A stretch of DNA of 23,929 nucleotides. It comes from Vampirovibrionales bacterium. Lineage in GTDB: Bacteria; Cyanobacteriota; Vampirovibrionia; Vampirovibrionales; JAGQHJ01. The translations under genes were made by a program, and so were the position numbers. The stretch is from positions 1 to 23,929 of the forward strand of contig JANWKX010000109.1 of assembly GCA_025451145.1 (NCBI GenBank). The letters run 5' to 3'. A model generated the notes under the pieces. That model was not told where the DNA came from. It searched no databases and was given only the letters and a program-made list of their open reading frames with translations. Shown here piece by piece: positions 15,275 to 22,441 of this stretch (position 1 is its first letter; each line of letters begins with the position of its first letter).

Positions 15275-17128
15275 ATGTCTCGGAGAAAAGTAGCACCTTG
15301 GCTGTTAGCAGCTAGCGTGTTCTTGACTGGAGCCACCAGCCTGTTAACAGGTATGGGATCTTCAGCTCATGCCATTACAAGTGTGGAAGAGCTGCGTGAT
15401 GTGGATTCTTCCTCATGGGCCTATCAGGCATTGTCCGACTTGGTCGAAAAATATGATGTCATTGAAGGTTACCCTGATTACACTTTTAAAGGCAAACGTC
15501 CCGCTACCCGTTATGAAATGGCTGCAGCTTTGAACGCTTTGATTAAAGCTGTTGGTCGTGACTTAGCTCGTTTGGGCGCTGAAAAAGCCAATAAGTCCGA
15601 TTTGGCGACATTGGCTCGCTTGCAAGAAGAGTTCCGCAACGAGTTGGCTGCAATCAATGCCAGAACAACCGCTTTGGAATCTCGCGCATCTGCCATCGAA
15701 GCTAAAAACACAGAGCAAGACAACCGCTTGGATCTGTTGGAAAAAACCCAACTCCACGGTGACTTGTCCTTTGGCGTTTTGGCTGATACAACTGGCAATG
15801 GAACCTCTACCGCTCGACACAACGGGATTGCTGATGGCATTTCCGCTTTGGGTCGGTTCCGTTTAGGGGTTAAAGTTCCCGTTGTCTCTGGCCATGACAA
15901 TACCCCCGTTGGTGAAGGGGATGTTATCGCTCGTTTAGTCGGTGCATTTGGCCGTTGGGCTCCTGCTGGCCAAGCAAATGGCTCTGCTATCGGTAGCTCC
16001 TTCCCCATCTCCGGTTATTCCACCATCTCTGGTGCTGCTTCCAAAAATAATGAAGGCTTACGCGCCAGTTCCTTAAACAATGGTGTGATTACCGGGCTCA
16101 ACACACGTCAAAATCTGTACGTGGAAAGTGCTTACTACAAACAACACTTGAAATCCGGTATTCCGATTTTGACCGACTTGTTCCCTGGGGCTGATGTTCT
16201 ACCGAACAACGATAACTTCAGAACCACCGCTGATATCTACGCCGGGGTTATTCCTTGGAGAAACCTCTTCAACCGAAGCCCATACCGTGGTGACGATCTG
16301 AACCAGTTCCAAAACACCTCCTTGGTTAACAACCCTGGTATGTTAGCTAATAGCATTCTGCCTACATTGGCGATTGCTTGGCACCAAGGTTTAGGCCAAC
16401 ACTTAAGTGCTGATTTAACTGGCGCTGTCCGCTCCTTGGATACCGCTAGCTTCCTGAACGGATACAACGTCAGTGAAGAAGTCGGCTTGAACTATGATAC
16501 CGCTTTCTTAGGCGCCCGCTTCACGAAGCCAGGGAACGTCTATGTGGGTGGTTATCACTTCCTCTTCAACGGAAACAACAACCCCGCTCGAGAAATCGGT
16601 GTTACCAGTTTCACCAACAGATTGGGTGTACCGATTGCATTTGGCGGAAAATCCAATAACGCTGTCCACGCATTCTACGCTGGTTGGAACCAGGAATGGT
16701 GGAGAGGCATTGGTACCTCTGTTGACTACGTGTTGAACAAAACTGGTCCTAACAACGTGCTGATCACTTCACTGCTGAACGGCACCGGAGCCAACGCCAG
16801 CTTCAACCTCGGTGGTAACGTAGTTGGTATTCAACAAGCGTTGACCGCTGTGTTAAGCTTGCCGTTGAGCGCTATCAATCCAAATCTGACCAACCGGGCT
16901 AAAGATGCCATCGGTTTAGGTTATGGCTGGATTATGCCAGTTTCTACCGGCGACAACACTACTGCGTTGAACGCTGCTAGCGAGCACGTTGTTGAAGGTT
17001 ACTACCGTTGGGTTGTTAACAACAGCGTCTCTATTATCCCGAGTATGCAAATGATCATGAACCGTATGGGCCTTGGCCACAACGGTATTGATTGGGTATT
17101 CGGTTTAAGAACCAGCTACGTATTCTAG
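15275..17128 (+). CDS. SLH-domain outer-membrane porin of the cyanobacterial type
   Basis: The precursor has 617 residues. The signal peptide covers about residues 1-33 (cleavage after AHA). An SLH domain follows (37-92: VDSSSWAYQALSDLVEKY, then EGYPDYTFKGKRPATRYEMA), which binds peptidoglycan-linked polymer. Next is a coiled coil (95-157, LARLQEEFRNELAAINARTT) that spans the periplasm, and then a C-terminal beta-barrel ending in ...RTSYVF with the terminal Phe required for barrel assembly. This architecture is that of cyanobacterial SomA/SomB and OprB-like porins, general or ion-selective channels that also tie the outer membrane to the wall. An AGGAG lies 8 nt before the ATG. Codons are strongly biased (GCT, GTT, GGT, AAC, TAC), unlike the neighbours, as in highly expressed genes. 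A strong terminator follows. The family is sure; the transported solute is not. Confidence 0.93.
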   Translation: MSRRKVAPWLLAASVFLTGATSLLTGMGSSAHAITSVEELRDVDSSSWAYQALSDLVEKYDVIEGYPDYTFKGKRPATRYEMAAALNALIKAVGRDLARLGAEKANKSDLATLARLQEEFRNELAAINARTTALESRASAIEAKNTEQDNRLDLLEKTQLHGDLSFGVLADTTGNGTSTARHNGIADGISALGRFRLGVKVPVVSGHDNTPVGEGDVIARLVGAFGRWAPAGQANGSAIGSSFPISGYSTISGAASKNNEGLRASSLNNGVITGLNTRQNLYVESAYYKQHLKSGIPILTDLFPGADVLPNNDNFRTTADIYAGVIPWRNLFNRSPYRGDDLNQFQNTSLVNNPGMLANSILPTLAIAWHQGLGQHLSADLTGAVRSLDTASFLNGYNVSEEVGLNYDTAFLGARFTKPGNVYVGGYHFLFNGNNNPAREIGVTSFTNRLGVPIAFGGKSNNAVHAFYAGWNQEWWRGIGTSVDYVLNKTGPNNVLITSLLNGTGANASFNLGGNVVGIQQALTAVLSLPLSAINPNLTNRAKDAIGLGYGWIMPVSTGDNTTALNAASEHVVEGYYRWVVNNSVSIIPSMQMIMNRMGLGHNGIDWVFGLRTSYVF

Positions 17129-17151
17129 ATAGAATACCAAACAGTTCTTAT

Positions 17152-17184
17152 AAAGCGGGATCTTCGGGTCCCGCTTTCTTTTTA
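17152..17184 (+). terminator. Strong intrinsic terminator of the porin gene
   Basis: An 11-bp stem (17152-17162 with 17167-17177, one U-G pair) is closed by a cUUCGg tetraloop and followed by CTTTTTA (17178-17184). The unusually stable loop fits a highly expressed mRNA. Confidence 0.95.
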
Positions 17185-17216
17185 TTCAGCATTGCCAAGA
17201 GGAATCAGATACTTCA

Positions 17217-17245
17217 ATCCCCTCTTCGGGAAATAAAGAGGGGAT
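17217..17245 (-). terminator. 10-bp perfect hairpin downstream of the nadE operon
   Basis: ATCCCCTCTT (17217-17226) and AAGAGGGGAT (17236-17245) pair perfectly around a 9-nt loop, 34 bp beyond the last stop codon of the minus-strand operon. No clear U-tract follows in either direction, so it may be a weak or assisted terminator or an mRNA 3'-end stabiliser. Confidence 0.45.
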
Positions 17246-17278
17246 GATAAAAATCTAAAAGCTTCAACAAAAAAGAGG

Positions 17279-18010
17279 CTAAAGCTCGTACATAAAGACT
17301 TTCTTTTGACGCTCTTTAAAGGCGTAAAGCTGTGCTGGCCGGTGATAACCTTCCATTTTGGTTTCGTCAGTCTCAATGACAATGCCCAGGGATAAAATCT
17401 TTTTCCGAAAGTTTCGCTTGTCCAGTTTCTTTTGCAAAATGAGTTCGTATACCCGTTGAAGTTCAGTCAAGGTAAACTTTTCCGGGAGAAGCTGAAAGGA
17501 AATATTGGAGTCCTTTAACTGTTCTTTTAAACGCTGCCAGGCAAGATGAACAATATGCCTATGATCAAAGGCCAGTTCTGGTAACTCGGCAGTATCAAAC
17601 CATCGAACATCTTCGGCATTGGCATTGGCCTGAATACTCAATCGATCGGCGCTAATCAGGGCATAATACGCCACCGTAATAACCCGGGCCCTAGGGTCCC
17701 GTTCCGGAGCTCCAAAAGAGTAGAGCTGTTCCAGGTAAATATTTTTGACGTTGGTTTCTTCATACAGCTGGCGCTCTGCGGCATCTTCCAGGGTTTCACC
17801 TGTTCGGATAAATCCGCCGGGAATAGCCCACATATGTTGGTATGGAGGCTGTTTCCGCTGAATCAAGAGGACCTTCAGTTTGCCGCCCTCAACGGTTAAA
17901 ATCACAATATCCACTGTAACCAAAGGCGTTTCATAGGTTGCCAGGGTTTTGTCCCCATCCCCTTGGGTTTTGCTGGCTTGAATCCGTCCGATAAAACTAT
18001 CCGTCACCAT
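17279..18010 (-). CDS. NUDIX-domain protein with C-terminal winged helix, NrtR-like regulator
   Basis: The protein has 243 residues. The N-terminal NUDIX domain (about 28-165) carries WAIPGGFIRTGETLEDAAER and then QLYEETNV. Against the Nudix consensus the Glu after Arg80 is Gln (Q81) and the last Gly is Asn (N87), while E84/E85 are kept. The C-terminal part (170-240: FTLTELQRVYELILQKKLDK, RNFRKKIL and RPAQLYAF) matches the winged helix of NrtR, the ADP-ribose-sensing repressor of NAD synthesis and salvage genes. It follows nadE by 15 bp, with GGAG overlapping the nadE stop codon, which supports a role in NAD control. The altered box suggests effector binding more than hydrolysis, although an ADP-ribose pyrophosphatase remains possible. 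Confidence 0.8.
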   Translation of the reverse strand: MVTDSFIGRIQASKTQGDGDKTLATYETPLVTVDIVILTVEGGKLKVLLIQRKQPPYQHMWAIPGGFIRTGETLEDAAERQLYEETNVKNIYLEQLYSFGAPERDPRARVITVAYYALISADRLSIQANANAEDVRWFDTAELPELAFDHRHIVHLAWQRLKEQLKDSNISFQLLPEKFTLTELQRVYELILQKKLDKRNFRKKILSLGIVIETDETKMEGYHRPAQLYAFKERQKKVFMYEL

Positions 18011-18025
18011 TCAGAAGAGAACTCC

Positions 18026-19729
18026 TTAAATGTTCGCCTGGGCGAGAAACTTTGAAAATTCGACCTGTTGGACAATGGGGAAAAGGCGTCCGCTACCAAA
18101 AGCCTTTTTCGATACTTTTAAAGTGGGAGGCATTTGCTGCCGTTTAAATTCAGACCCCATCATGCGCTGTATGGTTTGAATGATATATGTTTTATCATAC
18201 CCTAAACCAAAAAGATCACCAACTCCTAAATTGGACTCTAAAATGCCTTGAATAATGCCATCCAAAATGGGATAGGGTGGTAACGTATCGCTATCCAGTT
18301 GCCCTGGAGCCAACTCTGCAGAAGGAGGCTTCTTCAAAATGCCGGTTGGAATTAGGGCATAACCGGCCTCTAGGTTTAAAGCCTTGCACAGTTGATAAAC
18401 CTGAGTCTTTAATAAGTCACCCAGTGGCGCGAGGGCTCCACAAGAATCCCCGTAAAGCGTTGAATAACCCACCGCGATTTCAGATTTATTGCTAGTGGTT
18501 AAGACCAACCCACCTTCACGGTTTGCCAAGGTCATTAAAACCAGCCCTCTCAGGCGTGCCTGTAAGTTTTGTTCCGCTAAATCCTGGATACGCTCTCCGT
18601 GGCTTAACAGATTGAGCCCAGATTGGAATAGGTCGTTAATTTCGTAGACCTTAAAGGGGATCCCCAAATTCTGGGCCAGGAGTTCAGCATCCGATAGGCT
18701 ATGGGAACTGGAGTAGGGACCCGGCATCCCAATACCAACCACCTGGGCAGGCCCTAAGGCCCTGGTGGCCAAGGCTGCCGTTAAAGCCGAATCCACGCCG
18801 CCGCTGAGGCCAATAAATACCATCTTAAACCCGGTCTTCACGACATAGTCGCGAATCCCCAAGGTAAGGGCTTCAATCAGCTCATACTCTTGCCCTAAAA
18901 GCCTTGAAGACTCATGTATACCTACTAGGCGGGATGCTTCAATCATCACCGTTGCCAACGCGGTCTGAAATCCAGGTGTCTGATACTCCTCTCCAGAGGG
19001 GCGGGTGATACTACTATAGCCATCAAAGATCAGATCATCATTGGCGCCAACCTGGTTGGCATAAATAATCGTGGTTTGTTCCGAGGCTGAAATACGTTTC
19101 AAGAGCCGGCTTCGAAGTGCAGGTTTCCCTAAACGATAGGGAGAGGCGGACATATTCAGTAAATAATCGACAGTGCCAGGCAGTATCTGGCAAAATGGAT
19201 TGGTGGAGTAGATAATGGGCGCGATTTCTGCCCGCTCTTCAGGCGTAAACCTGGGATAACTCCACAAATCCTCACAGATGGTCAGGCCAAAGGTCTTGCC
19301 AAAACAATGGACAACCGGGATGGATTCAGCCTCCAAGCCGGGTTCAAAATAGCGGGTTTCGTTAAAAACATCATAGGTGGGCAAGTTGGTCTTGTAGGCT
19401 TTGGCCAACATTTGACCGTTCCAGGCGCAATAAGCGGTATTGTGTAAGGGTTTTCCGATGGGAGATGTATTTCGATCAATATTCCCCCAGACAATCAGTA
19501 AGGAGACATCTGAGGCATCCTGAATCCGCTGGTTGGCCTCAAGGCACTCCGTTACAAAATCCGGCAGTAATAGAAGATCCTTTGGTGGATAGCCAGAGAC
19601 ACAAAGCTCCGGAAAAAGAATCACCTGGGCCTGTGCCTGCTTGGCGTGATCAATGGCCTCCAGGATGTTCTGTAGATTTTGAGGGATTTTACCAACGGTT
19701 GGGTTGAGTTGGGCGATGACAATCTTCAC
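18026..19729 (-). CDS. nadE: Glutamine-dependent NAD+ synthetase
   Basis: This 567-residue two-domain enzyme catalyses the last step of NAD synthesis, amidating nicotinic-acid adenine dinucleotide with ATP. The N-terminal nitrilase-like glutaminase has the catalytic triad E41 (LFPELCVSGYPPKDLL), K113 (KAYKTNLPTYDVF) and C152 (TICEDLW). The C-terminal synthetase has the PP-loop GLSGGVDSALTAALA (SGGVDS 309-314), VLTTSNKSEIAVGYSTLYGD and IPTGILKKPPSAELAPGQ. It is in the usual size range for the bacterial two-domain form. The start is a GTG at 19729, with only a poor Shine-Dalgarno, 12 bp after the stop of the O-methyltransferase gene, so translation probably depends on coupling. The NrtR-like gene follows directly. 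Confidence 0.96.
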   Translation of the reverse strand: MKIVIAQLNPTVGKIPQNLQNILEAIDHAKQAQAQVILFPELCVSGYPPKDLLLLPDFVTECLEANQRIQDASDVSLLIVWGNIDRNTSPIGKPLHNTAYCAWNGQMLAKAYKTNLPTYDVFNETRYFEPGLEAESIPVVHCFGKTFGLTICEDLWSYPRFTPEERAEIAPIIYSTNPFCQILPGTVDYLLNMSASPYRLGKPALRSRLLKRISASEQTTIIYANQVGANDDLIFDGYSSITRPSGEEYQTPGFQTALATVMIEASRLVGIHESSRLLGQEYELIEALTLGIRDYVVKTGFKMVFIGLSGGVDSALTAALATRALGPAQVVGIGMPGPYSSSHSLSDAELLAQNLGIPFKVYEINDLFQSGLNLLSHGERIQDLAEQNLQARLRGLVLMTLANREGGLVLTTSNKSEIAVGYSTLYGDSCGALAPLGDLLKTQVYQLCKALNLEAGYALIPTGILKKPPSAELAPGQLDSDTLPPYPILDGIIQGILESNLGVGDLFGLGYDKTYIIQTIQRMMGSEFKRQQMPPTLKVSKKAFGSGRLFPIVQQVEFSKFLAQANI

Positions 19730-19741
19730 AATGGGGGTTCT

Positions 19742-20308
19742 TTAGCGTTTCCTGGCAACCAATTGCCCATTGGGCGTTTCCAATTCGGCAATATCAAATG
19801 AGGGCGAGGCTTCCATATAGGCCAGAAAGTCCAACATTTCATCACGATGGGAGCGTGTGTTGTCTGCAACAACATATGCGCCGGGCGTGAGCATGGGTTC
19901 CAGCAACTGAATATAATCAATATACTCTTTTTTGGCGGCATCGATAAAGGCAAAGTCAAATTGCGCTTGCTGGGCTTGAAATTGTTTGAGCAAATCAATG
20001 GCCTGGCCCAAATGAAAATGAACAACACCGGACAGCCCGGCGGATTCAATATTCTGTTTCGCCAGTTCTTGCCGGGATTCAAAATACTCCAACGTATCGA
20101 CAGCGCCACCATTGGTCTGAGCAGCCATCGCCAGCCATAACGTGGAATAACCGATGGAGGTTCCGACTTCACAGATTCTGGCACCTGGGGTATTCAAGGC
20201 CAACAGATGCAGGAATCTGCCGGTTTCCCTGGGCACACACCAATTATTCCGAAGCAAATCGGGGGTGACTTCCAACTGATGAGCAATGTCTAATGCTGAA
20301 CTTGTCAT
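19742..20308 (-). CDS. SAM-dependent O-methyltransferase (family 3, COMT/YrrM-like)
   Basis: This 188-residue protein has the layout of small bacterial catechol-type O-methyltransferases. Motif I is ICEVGTSIGYSTLWLAMA (45-62), the ribose-binding acidic strand ends in TLEYFES, and the metal-binding FIDAAKKEYIDYIQLLEPML and GAYVVADN follow. Family members methylate small phenolics, or, in the YrrM/TrmR branch, 5-hydroxyuridine in tRNA to 5-methoxyuridine. The U32/TrhP-like gene elsewhere in this window belongs to the ho5U pathway, so a tRNA role is a tempting but unproven option. AAAGGAG lies 6 nt before the ATG and overlaps the hemD stop region. It lacks the ~30 N-terminal residues of longer members. 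Confidence 0.85.
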   Translation of the reverse strand: MTSSALDIAHQLEVTPDLLRNNWCVPRETGRFLHLLALNTPGARICEVGTSIGYSTLWLAMAAQTNGGAVDTLEYFESRQELAKQNIESAGLSGVVHFHLGQAIDLLKQFQAQQAQFDFAFIDAAKKEYIDYIQLLEPMLTPGAYVVADNTRSHRDEMLDFLAYMEASPSFDIAELETPNGQLVARKR

Positions 20309-20319
20309 GCCAATCTCCT

Positions 20320-21159
20320 TTAAGTTGGGGTGGAATGCCTTTGATTATAATCCAAAATCGCCTGGATGAGACCTTGCGTTGTGTGGGCTGTGGCTTGGCA
20401 ATCCACACGTTGAAAGCGGGTGAGAAGGGCTTGAGAGGTCTGTGGACCGATGCTGGCTAACAGCGTGTCCTTCAGTAACCAAGGGGATGTCTTAAGAGAT
20501 GGCCCAAGATGAGTTGCAAGGGCTTCAACCGTTGACCCGCTTGTAAAGGTCATCCAGTCGATTTTCTCCTCTTGGAGCCATTCGATGAGCCGATTGGTTT
20601 CGGCCCCCACATCAATCATCCTGGTTTCATAGACCGGCAGAATATCCACAAGGCATCCGTAAGACTTTAAGGACATTGGTAAAACATCCCGAGCCGTTTT
20701 TGCACGGGGGAGGAGGATACGCTTTCCGCTGAGGTGGGGGTCGATTGCTGTGATTGCCTCTAAAATCCCTTCTGCGATATAGGTTTGAGGCGTGATCACA
20801 TTTGGAAAGCCAAATTTTTCAAGAGCCTTTTGCGTTTCGGGTCCTATAGCAATGATGCTTTGGGGTAACACGTTGGCATAAACCGATGGATCTAACTGGG
20901 CGAAGAAGCACTCCACCGCATTCTGGCTGGTTACAATGACCCAGTCATAGGCGGTTAAATCAGGGATGGGGTTTTTTGAGAGGTCTATGGTCGATATCTG
21001 AATCAATGGACAATGAAGCACCATTGCGCCAAGGTTCTCCAACGCTTGAATAAAGGCTTCAGCCTGGTGACAGGCTCGGGTGACCAGAATGGTTTTCCCA
21101 GCCAATGGGGCTTTTATTCCGGTGAACCCAGGATGTTGGAGATTGGATGGATTCGTCAT
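20320..21159 (-). CDS. hemD: Uroporphyrinogen-III synthase
   Basis: This 279-residue enzyme folds like a two-lobed HemD and cyclises hydroxymethylbilane with inversion of ring D, at the branch to haem, sirohaem and cobalamin. Recognisable stretches are KTILVTRACHQAEAFIQALE (22-41), YDWVIVTSQNAVECFF, IIAIGPETQKALEKFG, KRILLPRAKTARDVLPMSLK, VLPVYET-type ILPVYETRM, DWMTFTSGSTVEAL and LASIGPQTSQALL. Sequence conservation in this family is low, but the motif order is clear. It is the first gene of the four-gene operon. The start has only a weak Shine-Dalgarno. No hemC or other haem genes are in the window. Confidence 0.92.
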   Translation of the reverse strand: MTNPSNLQHPGFTGIKAPLAGKTILVTRACHQAEAFIQALENLGAMVLHCPLIQISTIDLSKNPIPDLTAYDWVIVTSQNAVECFFAQLDPSVYANVLPQSIIAIGPETQKALEKFGFPNVITPQTYIAEGILEAITAIDPHLSGKRILLPRAKTARDVLPMSLKSYGCLVDILPVYETRMIDVGAETNRLIEWLQEEKIDWMTFTSGSTVEALATHLGPSLKTSPWLLKDTLLASIGPQTSQALLTRFQRVDCQATAHTTQGLIQAILDYNQRHSTPT

Positions 21160-21255
21160 TGATCTGATTTTCGATTCCCTGAAAATGGCGCAAGAATCGC
21201 GATGGGATGCGCTTTAGTTATACCTTAAACGAAGTGAAAATCCATTATTTAATTG

Positions 21256-21277
21256 GCCTCCTTCTCCTGCCGGAGGC
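21256..21277. repeat. Short inverted repeat in the hemD divergent promoter region
   Basis: GCCTCC (21256-21261) and GGAGGC (21272-21277) are perfect inverted repeats around a 10-nt loop. They lie between hemD and the divergent hypothetical gene, near a TATAAC on the minus strand that could be the hemD -10 box. An operator or leader hairpin is possible. Confidence 0.3.
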
Positions 21278-21326
21278 ATACAATGAGTGTATTGGGTCCC
21301 TGAATGTCTTATGATGTGCTTTTGCT

Positions 21327-21779
21327 ATGAACCCTGAACGGACGATTGCCTATCGAAAGCAGGCCAGTATCCTCGTTGAGGCTGTCCTGGATGAAGAGAT
21401 TTCTGCTCGAGCCGCTTTAAATAGCTGGCCCAGGGAAGGAAATGAGGATGCCTCTGTGGGATGCGCTTACACTATGCTTTGGTATTTTGAGGCGGATGAA
21501 GATCGTCATCATTTGGAAGTCTATTATCTCGATGCCCAAATTCAGCTCTTTCGGGAAGTTATCAACTATTTAAAGCAAGGGCAATCGTTGCCAGATGCCT
21601 TAATTCAAGAGTACAAAGATAAGTTTGCCCCCAGTGAGCTTCATTATGCCAAAATTTGGCAGGATCCCATCAAGTGGCTTCAACAACAGATGAATTTAAT
21701 GCTTGCGATTATTGAGACTCATCCGGCCATCAATGAACGTTTAGCATCCGTGGATAAGACAAAACAAAAGAGACCCTGA
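21327..21779 (+). CDS. Hypothetical protein
   Basis: I do not recognise this 150-residue protein. It has no signal peptide or membrane helix and is predicted to be mostly helical. The N-terminus (RTIAYRKQASILVEAVLDEE, then ISARAALNSWP) is followed by CAYTMLWYFEADEDRHHLEV and by a segment with Tyr/Trp-rich helices (SELHYAKIWQDPIKWLQQQM). The ALNxWP and FEADED runs look like conserved features of a small cytoplasmic family, but I cannot name one. The ribosome-binding site is weak. The gene is divergent from hemD across a 167-bp gap and ends inside its own terminator hairpin. Confidence 0.7.
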   Translation: MNPERTIAYRKQASILVEAVLDEEISARAALNSWPREGNEDASVGCAYTMLWYFEADEDRHHLEVYYLDAQIQLFREVINYLKQGQSLPDALIQEYKDKFAPSELHYAKIWQDPIKWLQQQMNLMLAIIETHPAINERLASVDKTKQKRP

Positions 21780-21800
21780 CGATGGCCAGGATCTCTTTTG
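21765..21800. terminator. Bidirectional terminator between convergent genes
   Basis: CAAAAGAGA (21765-21773) pairs perfectly with TCTCTTTTG (21792-21800), and CCTG (21775-21778) with CAGG (21787-21790), leaving an 8-nt loop. The plus-strand stop codon TGA (21777-21779) lies inside. On the minus strand T-rich sequence (TTTTGTTTTG) follows, so it serves the lipoprotein gene best. Confidence 0.75.
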
Positions 21801-21819
21801 AGAAAAAATGGAGTTAAAA

Positions 21820-22125
21820 CTACTCGGTTTTGCCACCGGCAGGAGCAGCAGCTTCGTTTCCAGCAGCAGGAGCGGCAGGAGCAGCAGCTTCGTTTCCAGC
21901 AGCAGGAGCGGCAGGAGCAGCAGCTTCGTTTCCAGCAGCAGGAGCAGCGGGAGCAGCAGCTTCGTTTCCAGCAGCAGGAGCAGCGGTTTCGTTGCCAGCG
22001 GCAGGAGCAGCGGTTTCGTTGCCAGCGGTACCAGCTTCACCAGCTGGCTTGCTGCAACCAGACAACATGCCAACAGCCAAGAAGGAAGCTAACATAACAG
22101 ACAGGGTTAAAACTTTGAATTTCAC
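21820..22125 (-). CDS. Small Ala/Pro-rich lipoprotein with tandem repeats
   Basis: From a GTG at 22125 the protein has 101 residues: KFKVLTLSVMLASFLAVGML, then SGC. This is a lipoprotein signal peptide with lipobox LSGC and lipidated Cys24. The mature part is almost entirely a repeat of GNE(A/T)AAPA(AP)A units: four at a 12-residue period and two at 9. It is acidic, low in complexity and probably extended, perhaps a spacer or surface-exposed lipoprotein. The open frame runs upstream to 22161, but GAGGAG lies 9 nt before the GTG, which fixes the start. No catalytic domain is present. Open frames in all other phases of this stretch are by-products of the GC-rich repeat. The 5' region is shared with the divergent cutA leader. 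Confidence 0.8.
   Translation of the reverse strand: MKFKVLTLSVMLASFLAVGMLSGCSKPAGEAGTAGNETAAPAAGNETAAPAAGNEAAAPAAPAAGNEAAAPAAPAAGNEAAAPAAPAAGNEAAAPAGGKTE
21840..22026 (-). repeat. Tandem 36-bp and 27-bp coding repeats in the lipoprotein gene
   Basis: The landmark GCTTCGTTTCC recurs at 21851, 21887, 21923 and 21959 (exact 36-bp period). TTCGTTGCC variants then recur at 27-bp spacing (21988, 22015). Both periods are multiples of three, so copy number can change without a frameshift. Units are nearly identical at DNA level, which suggests recent slippage. Confidence 0.9.
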
Positions 22126-22170
22126 AGTAAAGATCTCCTCAACTATTAATTGCTTTAACATACCGATTTG

Positions 22171-22354
22171 TATAACGAATGCTTAAATGCCCGACTTATC
22201 TTCAGAATCGACGATACGACTTTGAGGTATCCACTCCCTTATCCAAAATCAAGATCGGATAAATCCTGAGTAGCAAGGGAAGCGGGATAAGTCCCAAGGT
22301 TCAAAGGGGTTACAAGTTTTAGAGAGATATGATAGGTTACATAGGTTTTCAGAC
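22171..22354 (+). promoter_or_regulatory. cutA copy of the leader shared with the porin
   Basis: It starts at TATAAC (22171-22176), followed by ATGCCC-ACTTATCTT (22187-22202). A ~50-nt stretch absent from the porin copy comes next, then GATCGGATAAATCCTG (22253-22268), GGGATAAGTCCCAA (22284-22297), AGGGGTTACAAGTTTTAG (22305-22322) and ATAGGTTTTCAGAC (22341-22354). GGGA-TAAG-TCCC (22284-22295) is a small perfect hairpin. ACTTATC (22194-22200) is also complementary to GATAAGT (22286-22292), so alternative pairings are possible. The remaining ~85 bp before cutA show no other gene. Confidence 0.5.
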
Positions 22355-22441
22355 TGTATTAAATACCACCCGCTGTATAAGGGTCAATAGCCATAGAGAT
22401 TAAAGTTTTATAAAGATGCGATGAGGCAACGACAAGAAGCA

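Noticed and set aside
21798..22186. Several long ORFs in all other frames across the lipoprotein repeat
   Set aside because: A GC-rich repeat whose unit length is a multiple of three keeps every frame free of stops; only the minus-strand frame with lipobox and GAGGAG is credible.
22290..22322. A GGTTCAAA run in the cutA leader, like a tRNA T-loop
   Set aside because: No acceptor stem, anticodon arm or other tRNA parts can be drawn around it.
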